Program-made: the position numbers and the translations under genes
Notes under the pieces: generated by a model
Databases searched by the model: none
What the model was told of the DNA's origin: nothing
Seen by the model: only the letters and a program-made list of their open reading frames with translations
NCBI GenBank assembly: GCA_002381645.1
Contig: DFXE01000010.1
Location: 67,554 to 131,553 of the forward strand
Length of the DNA stretch: 64,000 nucleotides
DNA from: Bacteroidales bacterium UBA4116
Lineage (GTDB): Bacteria > Bacteroidota > Bacteroidia > Bacteroidales > Tannerellaceae
Reading direction: 5' to 3'
Part shown: positions 34,988 through 44,100 of the stretch, in pieces
Layout of the letters: each line of letters begins with the position of its first letter
Position numbering within the stretch: the first letter of the stretch is position 1

Positions 34988-37045
34988 TTAGCCAATCATT
35001 TGAATACTTCTTTTAATAAACCTGCTCAGCGGTTCACCTTTCAACATGCCATTACTTAATAAGGCAAGATCGATCAATTCATGTACGAGATTGTTTGAAG
35101 AAGCGTACTCAGCCAGGATTTTATTGCGTTGTTCACGAAGCTCATCCAGTTTCTTATTTGTATTGGTCATGTCTTCTTTTTCTTCTGCTGTGATCTCTTC
35201 TTCTTTCTTTTTATTTTGCTTTTCCCTGAGATCAGACTGACGTGCTTCCCAACCTTTTATATCGGCATCGATCGGAGACAGTTTTTCCGCACATTTTTCT
35301 TCTTCGTCGGCTAATACCTTTTTTACTAACGTATGATCCGTATTTAATACCAGATTGTAGCTGTCAGGCATTTCTCCATAGAATGACATTCCCGGCTGCA
35401 TGGCCGACATTTCCCTCATCCTGCGCATATATTCGCTTTGAGTAAGCATTACCGGATTGGCGTTTTCACCCAATGCCTCGAACGTTACGTAAAATTCTGC
35501 TTTTTCTATTTTGGGAACCTGGCTCTTGAATACTTCCTGCAAAGCTGTTTTCTGTTCTTCCTTCAAAGATACGGTACCGGAGTCTTTTTTACGGATAATA
35601 TTGTCGATCGTATCGCTGTCGACCCTGACAAATTGTGTCTTCTCGAATTTTTGTTCCAGTTGTCCCACTGCATGGACATCTAACTGTCCGTCCATCATTA
35701 AGACGCTGTATCCTTTATCTTTGGCTGCCTGAATATAGCTGTATTGTTCTTCCGTACTATTGGTGTAGAGATAGATTAAATTACCGTCTTTATCGGTTTG
35801 ATTTTCCTTAACAAGCGTTTTGTATTCTTCGAATGTATAGTATTTACCGTCTACGTCTTTCAATAAAGCAAATTTAGCTGCGCGTTCGTAGAACTTTTCA
35901 TCCGTTAGCATTCCATACTGGATAAAAAGTTTCAGGCTGTCCCATTTTTCTTCGAATTGCGGTCGGTCGTTCTTGAACATTTCTTCCAGACGGTCGGCTA
36001 CTTTCTTGGTAATATGGCTTGATATTTTCTTAACGTTCTGGTCGCTCTGCAGATAAGAACGGGAAACATTCAAGGGAATATCCGGCGAATCCAGTACCCC
36101 ATGTAAAAGTGTAAGGAATTCGGGTACGATACCTTCTACAGAGTCGGTAACGTATACCTGGTTGGAATAAAGCTGTATTTTATTCCTGTTCATATCCATA
36201 TTGCTTTTTATGCGCGGGAAGTACAGGATACCTGTCAGGTTGAACGGATAGTCTACATTCAGGTGAATCCAGAACAAAGGCTCTTCACTCATCGGATAAA
36301 GTTCCTGGTAGAACTTTTTATAATCTTCGTCCGTCAGTTCGGAAGGTTTACGTACCCAAGCAGGTTTTGTATCGTTAATGATATTATCTTCGTCGGTATC
36401 TACATATTTTCCGTCTTTCCATTCCTGTTTTTTGCCGAAAGCAATGGGTACCGGTAAGAAGCGGCAGTATTTTTTCAGCAGACCGCTTATTTTATCTTTA
36501 TTTAAAAAGTCTTTATTGTCGTCATCGATATAAAGGATAATATCCGTACCAATGTCGTCTTTTTTAGTTTCTTCCAACGTATATTCAGGATTTCCCTCAC
36601 AACTCCATTTCATTGGTACGGCACCTTCTTTATACGATTTAGTTACGATCTCCACTTTCTTGGAAACCATAAAAGTAGAGTAGAATCCTAATCCGAAATG
36701 ACCGATGATAGAAGCCGCATCGTTTTTGTATTTTTCAACAAATTCCTCTGCTCCTGAGAAAGCTATCTGGTTGATATATTTATCAATTTCTTCAGCGGTC
36801 ATACCTATACCACGGTCGCTCACGGTAATGGTACCTGCTTTTTCATCTATTTTTACGTGGATGGTCTGGTCGCCCAGTTCACCTTTATATTCACCTACTG
36901 ATGATAGTGTTTTTAGTTTCTGTGTTGCATCCACCGCATTTGAAACAATCTCCCGGAGGAAAATTTCATGGTCACTATACAAAAACTTTTTGATAATGGG
37001 GAATATATTCTCGCTGGTAACCCCAATGTTTCCTTGTTTTGCCAT
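34988..37045 (-). CDS. htpG: HSP90-family chaperone HtpG
   Basis: 685 residues, in the upper range for bacterial HtpG. The N-terminal GHKL ATPase domain has EIFLREIVSNAVDATQKL, TVSDRGIGMTAEEID, IGHFGLGFYSTFMV. The middle domain follows (GILYFPRIK, VYVTDSVEGIVPEFL, LNVSRSYLQSD), then a dimerisation domain with a charged linker (~590-640, rich in K and E). Stress protein folding in the cytoplasm. It lies downstream of clpC on the same strand, with a hairpin terminator between the two. Confidence 0.96.
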   Translation of the reverse strand: MAKQGNIGVTSENIFPIIKKFLYSDHEIFLREIVSNAVDATQKLKTLSSVGEYKGELGDQTIHVKIDEKAGTITVSDRGIGMTAEEIDKYINQIAFSGAEEFVEKYKNDAASIIGHFGLGFYSTFMVSKKVEIVTKSYKEGAVPMKWSCEGNPEYTLEETKKDDIGTDIILYIDDDNKDFLNKDKISGLLKKYCRFLPVPIAFGKKQEWKDGKYVDTDEDNIINDTKPAWVRKPSELTDEDYKKFYQELYPMSEEPLFWIHLNVDYPFNLTGILYFPRIKSNMDMNRNKIQLYSNQVYVTDSVEGIVPEFLTLLHGVLDSPDIPLNVSRSYLQSDQNVKKISSHITKKVADRLEEMFKNDRPQFEEKWDSLKLFIQYGMLTDEKFYERAAKFALLKDVDGKYYTFEEYKTLVKENQTDKDGNLIYLYTNSTEEQYSYIQAAKDKGYSVLMMDGQLDVHAVGQLEQKFEKTQFVRVDSDTIDNIIRKKDSGTVSLKEEQKTALQEVFKSQVPKIEKAEFYVTFEALGENANPVMLTQSEYMRRMREMSAMQPGMSFYGEMPDSYNLVLNTDHTLVKKVLADEEEKCAEKLSPIDADIKGWEARQSDLREKQNKKKEEEITAEEKEDMTNTNKKLDELREQRNKILAEYASSNNLVHELIDLALLSNGMLKGEPLSRFIKRSIQMIG

Positions 37046-37115
37046 AATTTGTATATCTTTATTATTATGTAATTAGTCTTGTCTGCTTTTCGGACGTTTA
37101 CAAAATATCAAAAAA

Positions 37116-37142
37116 AATGCCAGACACGAGGTGCCTGACATT
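37116..37142 (-). terminator. Terminator behind clpC
   Basis: On the minus strand AATGTCAGGCAC pairs with GTGTCTGGCATT, including two G-U pairs, followed by a T-run. It separates clpC from htpG. Confidence 0.8.
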
Positions 37143-37165
37143 TTGTCGTTATATAACAGATTTAA

Positions 37166-39727
37166 TTATTCCGGAACGGCCTGTTTCCTGATGTCGGTCG
37201 TGAGCTTCTGCTCATCTTTATCGAAATCAACAAGGATAGTATCCCCTTCGCTTACGGAAGCTTTTATGATCATTTCTGCCATTTCGTCTTCCAGATACTT
37301 CTGTATCGCACGTTTCAGCGGACGGGCGCCGAATTGTACATCGTATCCTTTGGTAGCGATAAAATCCTTGGCTTCTTCTGTAAGAACCAGTGAATATCCA
37401 AGCTTTCCGACGCGGTCGTATAAACCTTCCAGTTCGATATCGATGATCTTATGGATCGATTCTTTGTCTAACTGGTCGAACATAATGATGTCGTCGATAC
37501 GATTGAGGAATTCGGGTGCAAAAGCCTTGTTCAAAGCTTTCTGGATTACACCTCTTGAAAATTCTTTATCGGTTTCGCCCGGAGCTTTGGTATTGAAACC
37601 TACTCCGCGTCCAAAATCTTTCAACTGCCGGGTACCAATATTAGATGTCAGGATCAGTATCGTATTTTTGAAATCGATACGTCTGCCGAGACTGTCCGTC
37701 AAACGGCCTTCATCCAGTACCTGAAGCAGGATATTGAATACATCCGGATGCGCTTTTTCGATCTCGTCGAGCAATACCACCGAATAAGGTTTGCGGCGTA
37801 CTTTTTCCGTTAATTGTCCACCTTCTTCATAACCTACATATCCGGGAGGCGCTCCGATCAATCGTGATACGGCGAATTTCTCAAGGTATTCGCTCATATC
37901 TATACGTATCAGTGAATCGGCAGAGTCGAACAGGTATTCCGCCAGCTTCTTGGCAAGGTGGGTTTTACCTACACCCGTTGGACCTAAGAACATAAAGGTA
38001 CCGATGGGCTTGTTCGGATCTTTCAGACCCACCCTGTTGCGTTGGATCGCCTTCACGATTTTGGAAACCGCATCGTCCTGGCCGATCACTTTGCTTTTCA
38101 ATACTTCGCCCATTTCCAGTAGCTTTACATTTTCTGCGGTAGCAATCCGTTGTACGGGTACACCTGACATCATGGCAACTACCTCTGCGACTTTTTCTTC
38201 GTCCACAGTCTCGCGGTGTTCCTGTAATTCCTGTTCCCACTTGGCTTTGGCCGCTTCGAGTTGCAATAGGAACTGGCGTTCTTTATCCCGGAAGCTGGCT
38301 GCCAGCTCAAAGTTCTGCGATTTTACAGCCGCAAGCTTTTCCGTTTTTGTATCTTCGATTTTAGCTTCTAATTCTTCGATACTTTTGGGAACAATGATAT
38401 TGGATATATGTACACGTGAACCTGCTTCGTCTAATGCGTCGATAGCTTTATCCGGGAAATTGCGGTCGCTTATGTACCGTTCCGTCAGGTTCACACAGGC
38501 TTTCAGCGCTTCATCGGTATAGATCACATTGTGATGTTCCTCATACCTCGGTTTGATATTCTTAAGGATCTGCAGTGTTTCTTCTGCCGTTGTCGGATCG
38601 ACAATTACCTTCTGGAAACGACGTTCCAACGCACCGTCTTTCTCAATGTTTTTGCGGTATTCATCTAACGTAGTGGCACCGATGCATTGGATTTCACCCC
38701 TCGCTAAAGCGGGTTTCAGCATATTTGCCGCATCCATTGATCCCGAAGCCGAACCTGCCCCGACAATCGTATGGATTTCGTCGATAAACAAAATAATATT
38801 CGGGTTTTTAGACAATTCATTTAAGATCGCTTTTATACGTTCTTCGAACTGCCCCCTGTATTTGGTACCGGCAACGATTGATGCCATATCGAGGCTTATT
38901 ACCCTCTTGTCAAATAAGATACGTGACACTTTCCGCTGTACGATACGCAAGGCTAACCCTTCTACGATAGCCGATTTACCTACTCCGGGTTCTCCTATTA
39001 ATACCGGATTGTTTTTCTTACGGCGGCTTAATATCTGGGCCAGGCGTTCAATTTCTTTTTCGCGTCCGACAATCGGGTCTAACCTGTTTTCAGAGGCAGC
39101 ACGTGTCATATCCGTCCCGAAATTGTCCAATACCGGTGTGTCATTCGGTGATTTGGGTTGCGAGCCACCTGCTCCGGTGGAACGTGATTCTTTTCTGGAG
39201 GAAAAGCTTTCTTCTTCCTCATCGTCTTCATCGTCCGTATAACCGTCGCTTATTTCATCTACTTCTTCAAATTCATCTAACTGGTCCATACCTGTATTTG
39301 CTACGAGATTATTATATACTGAACGATACGTAACACCGGCATCGCCTAACACTTTGGCGGCAACGTTGAATTCTTCTTTTAATATGGCTAATAAAAGATG
39401 TTCCGTACCTGTTTCTTCGCTTTTAAACAAACGCGCTTCCAACATACTCATCCGTAAGACACGTTCGGTTGTTTTGCTGATCGCTATTTCACTTTCAGCT
39501 ATTTCTTCAGAGTCGAATGAATTGCGTATATCTTGTTCAATGTTCTTTTTTATTTCATAGATGTCGGCATTTAATTCGTTCAATATGTCGATGGCTTTTC
39601 CATTCCCATCCCGAATAATGCCAAGCATCAGATGCTCCGGGCCTATATAACTGTTCTGAAGCCTTGCGGCTTCTTCCCTGCTATACTCCAAAACATCCAT
39701 AAGTCTTTTTGAATAATTACTTTTCAT
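37166..39727 (-). CDS. clpC: ATP-dependent Clp protease ATPase ClpC
   Basis: 853 residues. An N-terminal double Clp repeat (~1-145) is followed by AAA domain 1 with GEPGVGKSAIVEGLA and IDEIHTIVGAG, a middle coiled-coil M-domain (~410-500: ETVDEEKV and surrounding charged helices), and AAA domain 2 with GPTGVGKTHLAKKLAE, LLDEIEKAHPDV. The presence of the M-domain and length place it as ClpC rather than ClpA or ClpB. It would unfold substrates for ClpP. A good promoter is visible at 39751-39784. Confidence 0.95.
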   Translation of the reverse strand: MKSNYSKRLMDVLEYSREEAARLQNSYIGPEHLMLGIIRDGNGKAIDILNELNADIYEIKKNIEQDIRNSFDSEEIAESEIAISKTTERVLRMSMLEARLFKSEETGTEHLLLAILKEEFNVAAKVLGDAGVTYRSVYNNLVANTGMDQLDEFEEVDEISDGYTDDEDDEEEESFSSRKESRSTGAGGSQPKSPNDTPVLDNFGTDMTRAASENRLDPIVGREKEIERLAQILSRRKKNNPVLIGEPGVGKSAIVEGLALRIVQRKVSRILFDKRVISLDMASIVAGTKYRGQFEERIKAILNELSKNPNIILFIDEIHTIVGAGSASGSMDAANMLKPALARGEIQCIGATTLDEYRKNIEKDGALERRFQKVIVDPTTAEETLQILKNIKPRYEEHHNVIYTDEALKACVNLTERYISDRNFPDKAIDALDEAGSRVHISNIIVPKSIEELEAKIEDTKTEKLAAVKSQNFELAASFRDKERQFLLQLEAAKAKWEQELQEHRETVDEEKVAEVVAMMSGVPVQRIATAENVKLLEMGEVLKSKVIGQDDAVSKIVKAIQRNRVGLKDPNKPIGTFMFLGPTGVGKTHLAKKLAEYLFDSADSLIRIDMSEYLEKFAVSRLIGAPPGYVGYEEGGQLTEKVRRKPYSVVLLDEIEKAHPDVFNILLQVLDEGRLTDSLGRRIDFKNTILILTSNIGTRQLKDFGRGVGFNTKAPGETDKEFSRGVIQKALNKAFAPEFLNRIDDIIMFDQLDKESIHKIIDIELEGLYDRVGKLGYSLVLTEEAKDFIATKGYDVQFGARPLKRAIQKYLEDEMAEMIIKASVSEGDTILVDFDKDEQKLTTDIRKQAVPE

Positions 39728-39750
39728 ATTTGTAATGTATGTGCTTTAGA

Positions 39751-39784
39751 CAAAGTTAATACTCTTTGTATATATAACATCAAA
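39751..39784 (-). promoter_or_regulatory. Promoter of clpC (-33/-7 pair)
   Basis: On the minus strand TTTG (39781-39784) is followed by 22 bp and then TAACTTTG (39751-39758), close to the Bacteroidetes consensus TTTG / TAnnTTTG. It predicts a start near 39745, giving a leader of ~20 nt. No CIRCE element is visible. Confidence 0.6.
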
Positions 39785-39880
39785 ATTCATGCCAATGTTG
39801 AATAATAAAGTATTTTTTCCGTGTAATGCCTTTCCTGTATTACATTTCTGCTTTTTATAGGTCTTTATCGCCTTTTCAAT

Positions 39881-40387
39881 ACAGGATTGCATTTTTTACG
39901 TTTCACCTTTCACCCCCTCTGTATACTGTTGATTAACAAGAGGTAAAAGGTGAAAGGAACGGTGAAGGCTGAGATCGTCAGGCAATATAATAAATAATAA
40001 GTCAATTTTGATATTCTTTTCAGGTTGTTTTAGTCAGTATATATAATGAAAATGAATCCGGACTGCTATCTGCCTGATCGGCTCACCCGGGTGGAACGGT
40101 CGATTCACCAAGGTGAGCCGATCGAACCACCCTGATGGGCCGATTAAAATATCAGCTTAAAACCTTGAATGTATCCCGAACAACGCATAAAATTATAAGG
40201 GCGGGGTTATTAATAAAAAAAGAGTGCTAAAAATAATTTTATCGTACGCCTGAAGAGTAAAAATAATGGTGAAAGGAGTTTTTGGAAAAAGATAATTATC
40301 CCTTCACCTCTAATTTTATTGTAATATTAAGATTTACAATTGTTTAATCTATAGGTGAAAGGTGAAACGTAAAAAATGCAAACAGGA
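39881..40387. mobile_element. MITE-like element with 28-bp TIRs and 6-bp target duplication
   Basis: A perfect 28-bp inverted repeat begins at 39887 (TTGCATTTTTTACG...) and ends at 40381 (...CGTAAAAAATGCAA). The body between and including the repeats is 495 bp. It is flanked by an identical 6-bp direct repeat ACAGGA at 39881-39886 and 40382-40387, as expected for a target-site duplication. Inside each end lie subterminal hairpins built from the same motif: CCTTTCACC (39906-39914) with GGTGAAAGG (39949-39957), and GGTGAAAGG (40269-40277) with CCCTTCACC (40301-40309). No coding sequence is present. A non-autonomous miniature transposable element is the simplest reading. The transposase family is unknown. 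Confidence 0.75.
40076..40123. repeat. GC-rich palindrome (REP-like) inside the MITE-like element
   Basis: GATCGGCTCACC (40076-40087) is the exact reverse complement of GGTGAGCCGATC (40112-40123), with an inner GGTG/CACC pair in the loop. It is markedly GC-richer than the surrounding sequence. A related half-repeat (ACCACCCTGATGGGCCGAT) continues to ~40143. Confidence 0.65.
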
Positions 40388-40507
40388 AATAAAAGGTGAA
40401 ACAGAATATTGGACGAATGTTTGCCACCCATATTTCATTCGTAATACGTATAAAATAAAAATATTTTTTTATTCAAAATATAATTCTTTCCTTTGCGTTA
40501 TACAACT

Positions 40508-40531
40508 AAACAAGTGTTTAGAACAAATGTT
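40508..40531. promoter_or_regulatory. Tandem palindromes over the tetR start (putative operators)
   Basis: AAACAAGTGTTT (40508-40519) and AACAAATGTT (40522-40531) both fit AAACAnnTGTTT or its core, with centres 13 bp apart. The second includes the tetR ATG at 40527. Such spacing suits two TetR dimers and suggests autorepression. Confidence 0.55.
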
Positions 40532-41147
40532 TAACAAAGAACAAACCTACCCGGAAGTAAAACAGCGTATTCTTGATGTTGCGCGTGACCTGTTTATCAA
40601 AAACGGATACAAAAGCACCAGTATACGTGATATTGCGACAGCTTCGGAAACGAATGTAGCAATGGTGAATTATTACTTCCGTTCCAAATATAATTTATTC
40701 GAGATTATTTTTGAAGAGGCCTTCCTGCATTTGCAGGAAAAGATATTTACCACACTAATGTCTGATCTTCCTTTTTTCGAATTAGTGGAGACAGCTATTC
40801 ATTCATACTATGAAATGCTCCTGAAATATCCGCAGATCCCTGTATTTATACTAAATGAAATAAATCAGAATCCGGAACACTTATCGGCCAGGGTCCGCAA
40901 AATAGATCCGTACGGAGTATTCATGCGGATGTCTGAACGCATCAGGGAAGAAGAAAAAAAAGGGACTATTAAGGAAACACCGCCGGTAGACTTCTTACTT
41001 AACGTACTTTCTTTATGCGTTTTTCCTTTTATATTCAGAATATTAGGAATGAATGTGGCAAATGTATCACAGGAAGAATATACACAAATGATTAAGGATC
41101 ATGAAAAATATGTAGTTCAATTTGTAATTAACGCACTAAAAAAATAA
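40527..41147 (+). CDS. TetR/AcrR-family transcriptional regulator
   Basis: 206 residues from the ATG at 40527. The N-terminal helix-turn-helix reads RILDVARDLFIKNGYKSTSI, RDIATASETNVAMVNYYFRS, KYNLFEIIFEEAF, classical TetR. The C-terminal ligand domain (~70-206) is all-helical with no recognised ligand signature. An extension to 40362 would place its start inside the MITE-like repeat and is rejected. It lies 52 bp upstream of the giant activase gene. A matching palindrome in that gap and at its own start suggests that it represses both genes and responds to an acyl-CoA or fatty-acid-like ligand; the ligand is a guess from the neighbour. Confidence 0.9.
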   Translation: MFNKEQTYPEVKQRILDVARDLFIKNGYKSTSIRDIATASETNVAMVNYYFRSKYNLFEIIFEEAFLHLQEKIFTTLMSDLPFFELVETAIHSYYEMLLKYPQIPVFILNEINQNPEHLSARVRKIDPYGVFMRMSERIREEEKKGTIKETPPVDFLLNVLSLCVFPFIFRILGMNVANVSQEEYTQMIKDHEKYVVQFVINALKK

Positions 41148-41167
41148 ATACTTTTTTTGCTTTTGTA

Positions 41168-41183
41168 TTAAACAATTGTTTAA
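41168..41183. promoter_or_regulatory. 16-bp perfect palindrome upstream of activase gene (putative TetR operator)
   Basis: TTAAACAATTGTTTAA is perfectly self-complementary and matches the AAACAnnTGTTT pattern at the tetR start. It ends 16 bp before the activase ATG and directly abuts the Shine-Dalgarno sequence. It could equally be read partly as an RNA hairpin, but the shared motif favours an operator. Confidence 0.55.
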
Positions 41184-41192
41184 TGAGGAGGA
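41184..41192 (+). promoter_or_regulatory. Strong Shine-Dalgarno sequence of the activase gene
   Basis: TGAGGAGGAG lies 7 bp before the ATG at 41200. Strong SDs are rare in Bacteroidetes. It supports the start at 41200 over an upstream TTG at 41176. Confidence 0.65.
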
Positions 41193-41199
41193 GTCTGTC

Positions 41200-44100
41200 A
41201 TGAAAGTCAAAAAGAATGTATGTAGAATCGGAGTCGATGCAGGTTCTACAACACTGAAATTAGTTATTCTAAACACTACGGATGAAGTTGTTTACAAAGT
41301 TTATCGACGCCATAAAGCAAATATTAATAATGTATTTGCTGAAGAATTAAATACCATCATCAGGGAATTCCCCGATACTCTCTTTTCTTTACACATTACA
41401 GGGTCGGCCGGCATGGGTATTGCCGAACGGACAGGAATACCTTTCATTCAGGAAGTGGTTGCTTCAGTGGAAGTGGTGGAAAAGGTATATCCGGAAACAC
41501 AGACCTTAATTGACCTGGGAGGGGAGGATGCTAAGATGGTTTTTTTCAAACCGGGACATCAACCGGATATTCGTATGAACGGCAGTTGTGCAGGTGGTAC
41601 GGGTGCCTTTATTGACCAGATGGCAGATCTGATGAATATATCTGTTGAAGAGCTGGGGGATCTTGCCTTGAAGGGTGAAACCATTTATCCGGTAGCTTCC
41701 CGGTGTGGTGTATTTGCTAAAACAGATGTCCAGAACCTTATAAGCCGTAATATCAGGATGGCCGATATTGCTTTATCTATTTTATATACGGTGGCTTTGC
41801 AGAGTGTTACCTCATTGGCCAGGGGTATTGATATTGCTCCCAAGGTTCTGTGTATCGGGGGGCCATTGACGTTTATACCTGCTTTACGTCATGCTTTTAG
41901 AGAGGTTTTGGAGGTAAGTAAGGGTGATCTCATATTACCTGATCACAGCGAATATTTTCCGGCATGGGGAACTGCTTTACATTGTAAAGAGAAAACAGGG
42001 TTTTGCGATTTAAGCTTGCTCATTGAGAAGCTTAATCAAACCGGAAATAAAAGGAAAGATACATTGCCACCTCTTTTTAAGAATGAACAGGATTATCTTT
42101 TATGGGAGAAAAACAGAAAGATCACCTGTCTGAAAAGAAGGGAGATTAAAGAAAAGGACGGCGAAATCAATTGTTTTTTAGGTATTGATTCAGGTTCAAC
42201 TACTACCAAAATACTTATCATGGATGAAGAATCGCATATTCTTTATAATTTTTATGATAAGAATGAGGGTAATCCCCTGAAAAAAGTAATCGAGGGATTA
42301 AAACAGTTTTATACGGTAGCCGATGAAAAAGGTGTAAAAATAAATATATTATCGGGTGCAGCTACTGGATATGGCGAAGATCTGATCAAGTCGGCCTTAG
42401 GGCTTAATTATGGTATCGTGGAAACGATGGCGCATCTTTTCGGGGCCCAGTATGTGGATCCTGAAGTATCATTCGTATTGGATATCGGCGGGCAGGATAT
42501 GAAATCCATCTTCATCGATAAGGGTATCATATCCAATATTGAGATCAATGAAGCTTGTTCATCGGGTTGCGGCTCGTTTTTGCAGAATTTCGCTTCTACC
42601 ATGAATCTTGATATGGATGAGTTTACCCGTATCGCCTGCCTGGCCGGCGAACCTTCGGATTTAGGGTCGCGTTGTACGGTTTTTATGAATTCCAAGGTAA
42701 AGCAATCGCTTCGTGAGAATGCGGGTTTGGGAAATATTGCAGCCGGGCTGGCTTATTCGGTTATGAAAAATTGTCTTTTTAAGGTACTCAAAATGTCAAA
42801 TTTGAATCATTTAGGCGATCATATTGTAGTACAGGGGGGCACTTTCCGTAACGATGCCGTTTACAGGGCTTTGGAGTTATTATCCGGAAAATCGGTTAGT
42901 TCAACGGATAGCCCTGAATTGATGGGGGCTTTTGGGGCGGCTTTATATGCCAGGAAGCAATGGCAATGTGAAAAGCCTAAACCTTCTTTTGCCGGCCGGG
43001 ATGCCATACCGGACGTTAATTGTATTGAAACTAAGGAGCTACAGTGTAAAGGTTGTTCTAACCAATGCGCAGTGCTTCGTTTTCGCTTTGAAAACGGGAA
43101 TATGTGTTATGCCGGAAATAAATGTGAAAAGGTATTCTTTAGTAAAAACGCTGCCGCCGTTAAAGGTTATAATGCTTTTGAATGGAAAAATCAGTTGTTG
43201 TTTGACCGACCGGTTGAGCGTACGGATATAGCTGAAGGTAAAAAGATTGGCATACCGCGTGTATTGAATATGTTTGAAAATTATCCTTTCTGGCATAGTT
43301 TGTTTACCCATTGCGGATTTGAGGTTGTTCTATCGCCCGAATCTACCTATCCTCTTTATCAAAAAGGAGTTGGCAGCATCATGTCTGACAATATTTGTTT
43401 TCCGGCAAAGCTGGTTCATGGTCATATACTGGCTTTGGCCGACCAGCAGGTCGACCGGATATTTTACCCGATAGTACCGAAAGAAGAAAAAGAATTCAGG
43501 AATTCTTCCAATTGTTTTAACTGTCCGGTAGTGAGCGGTTATCCGGATGTAATTCGCAGCGCTATGGATCCTGAAGAACGGTATGGCATACCGTTTGATA
43601 AACCTGTTGTCACTTTTAGCAGTGATTATGCGTTGAAAAAGGCTTGTCATACATATCTGTCTTCATTAGGTGTATCAAAAGATATTTTTGACCGGGCTTT
43701 TGACCGGGCTATCCATGAAAGGGAATTGTTGAAAAAAGAACTGAGGGAGTCACAGGTTCAACGGCTGAACCGGGCAATATCAAACGGTGAGTGGGTATTT
43801 ATTGTTGCCGGACGCCCGTATCATACCGATCCGTTGATTCACCAGAAGGCGGGGCAGATATTATCTGATCTGGGAGCACATGTTTTTACGGATGATATAT
43901 TCCGCAAACCTGAAAGCGAAGGCTTCGGTAAACTGAAAATTGTTTCCCAATGGTCGTATCCCAACAGGGTAGTACAGGCAGCGATGGAAGTTGCTAAACT
44001 TCCGCAAACGGTTCAACTGATCCAATTGAACTCTTTCGGCTGCGGGCCGGATTCTTTTTTTATGGATGAGACAGGTGATATATTGAGACAAGCGGGGAAG

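Larger units (their letters stand above)
39728..40526. other. Intergenic region clpC-tetR
   Basis: About 800 bp without a gene, holding the clpC promoter, the MITE-like element (39881-40387), a GC-rich palindrome (40076-40123) and part of the tetR operator region (40508-40531). The open frame running from 40362 into tetR begins inside the element's right repeat and is not a real gene start. Confidence 0.7.

Noticed and set aside
39881..40387. CRISPR or tandem repeat array
   Set aside because: The repeats are inverted and terminal, not regularly spaced direct repeats.
40362..40526. Upstream extension of the tetR reading frame (55 extra residues)
   Set aside because: It begins inside the terminal inverted repeat of the MITE-like element and runs over the operator palindromes; the HTH domain starts properly at the ATG at 40527.
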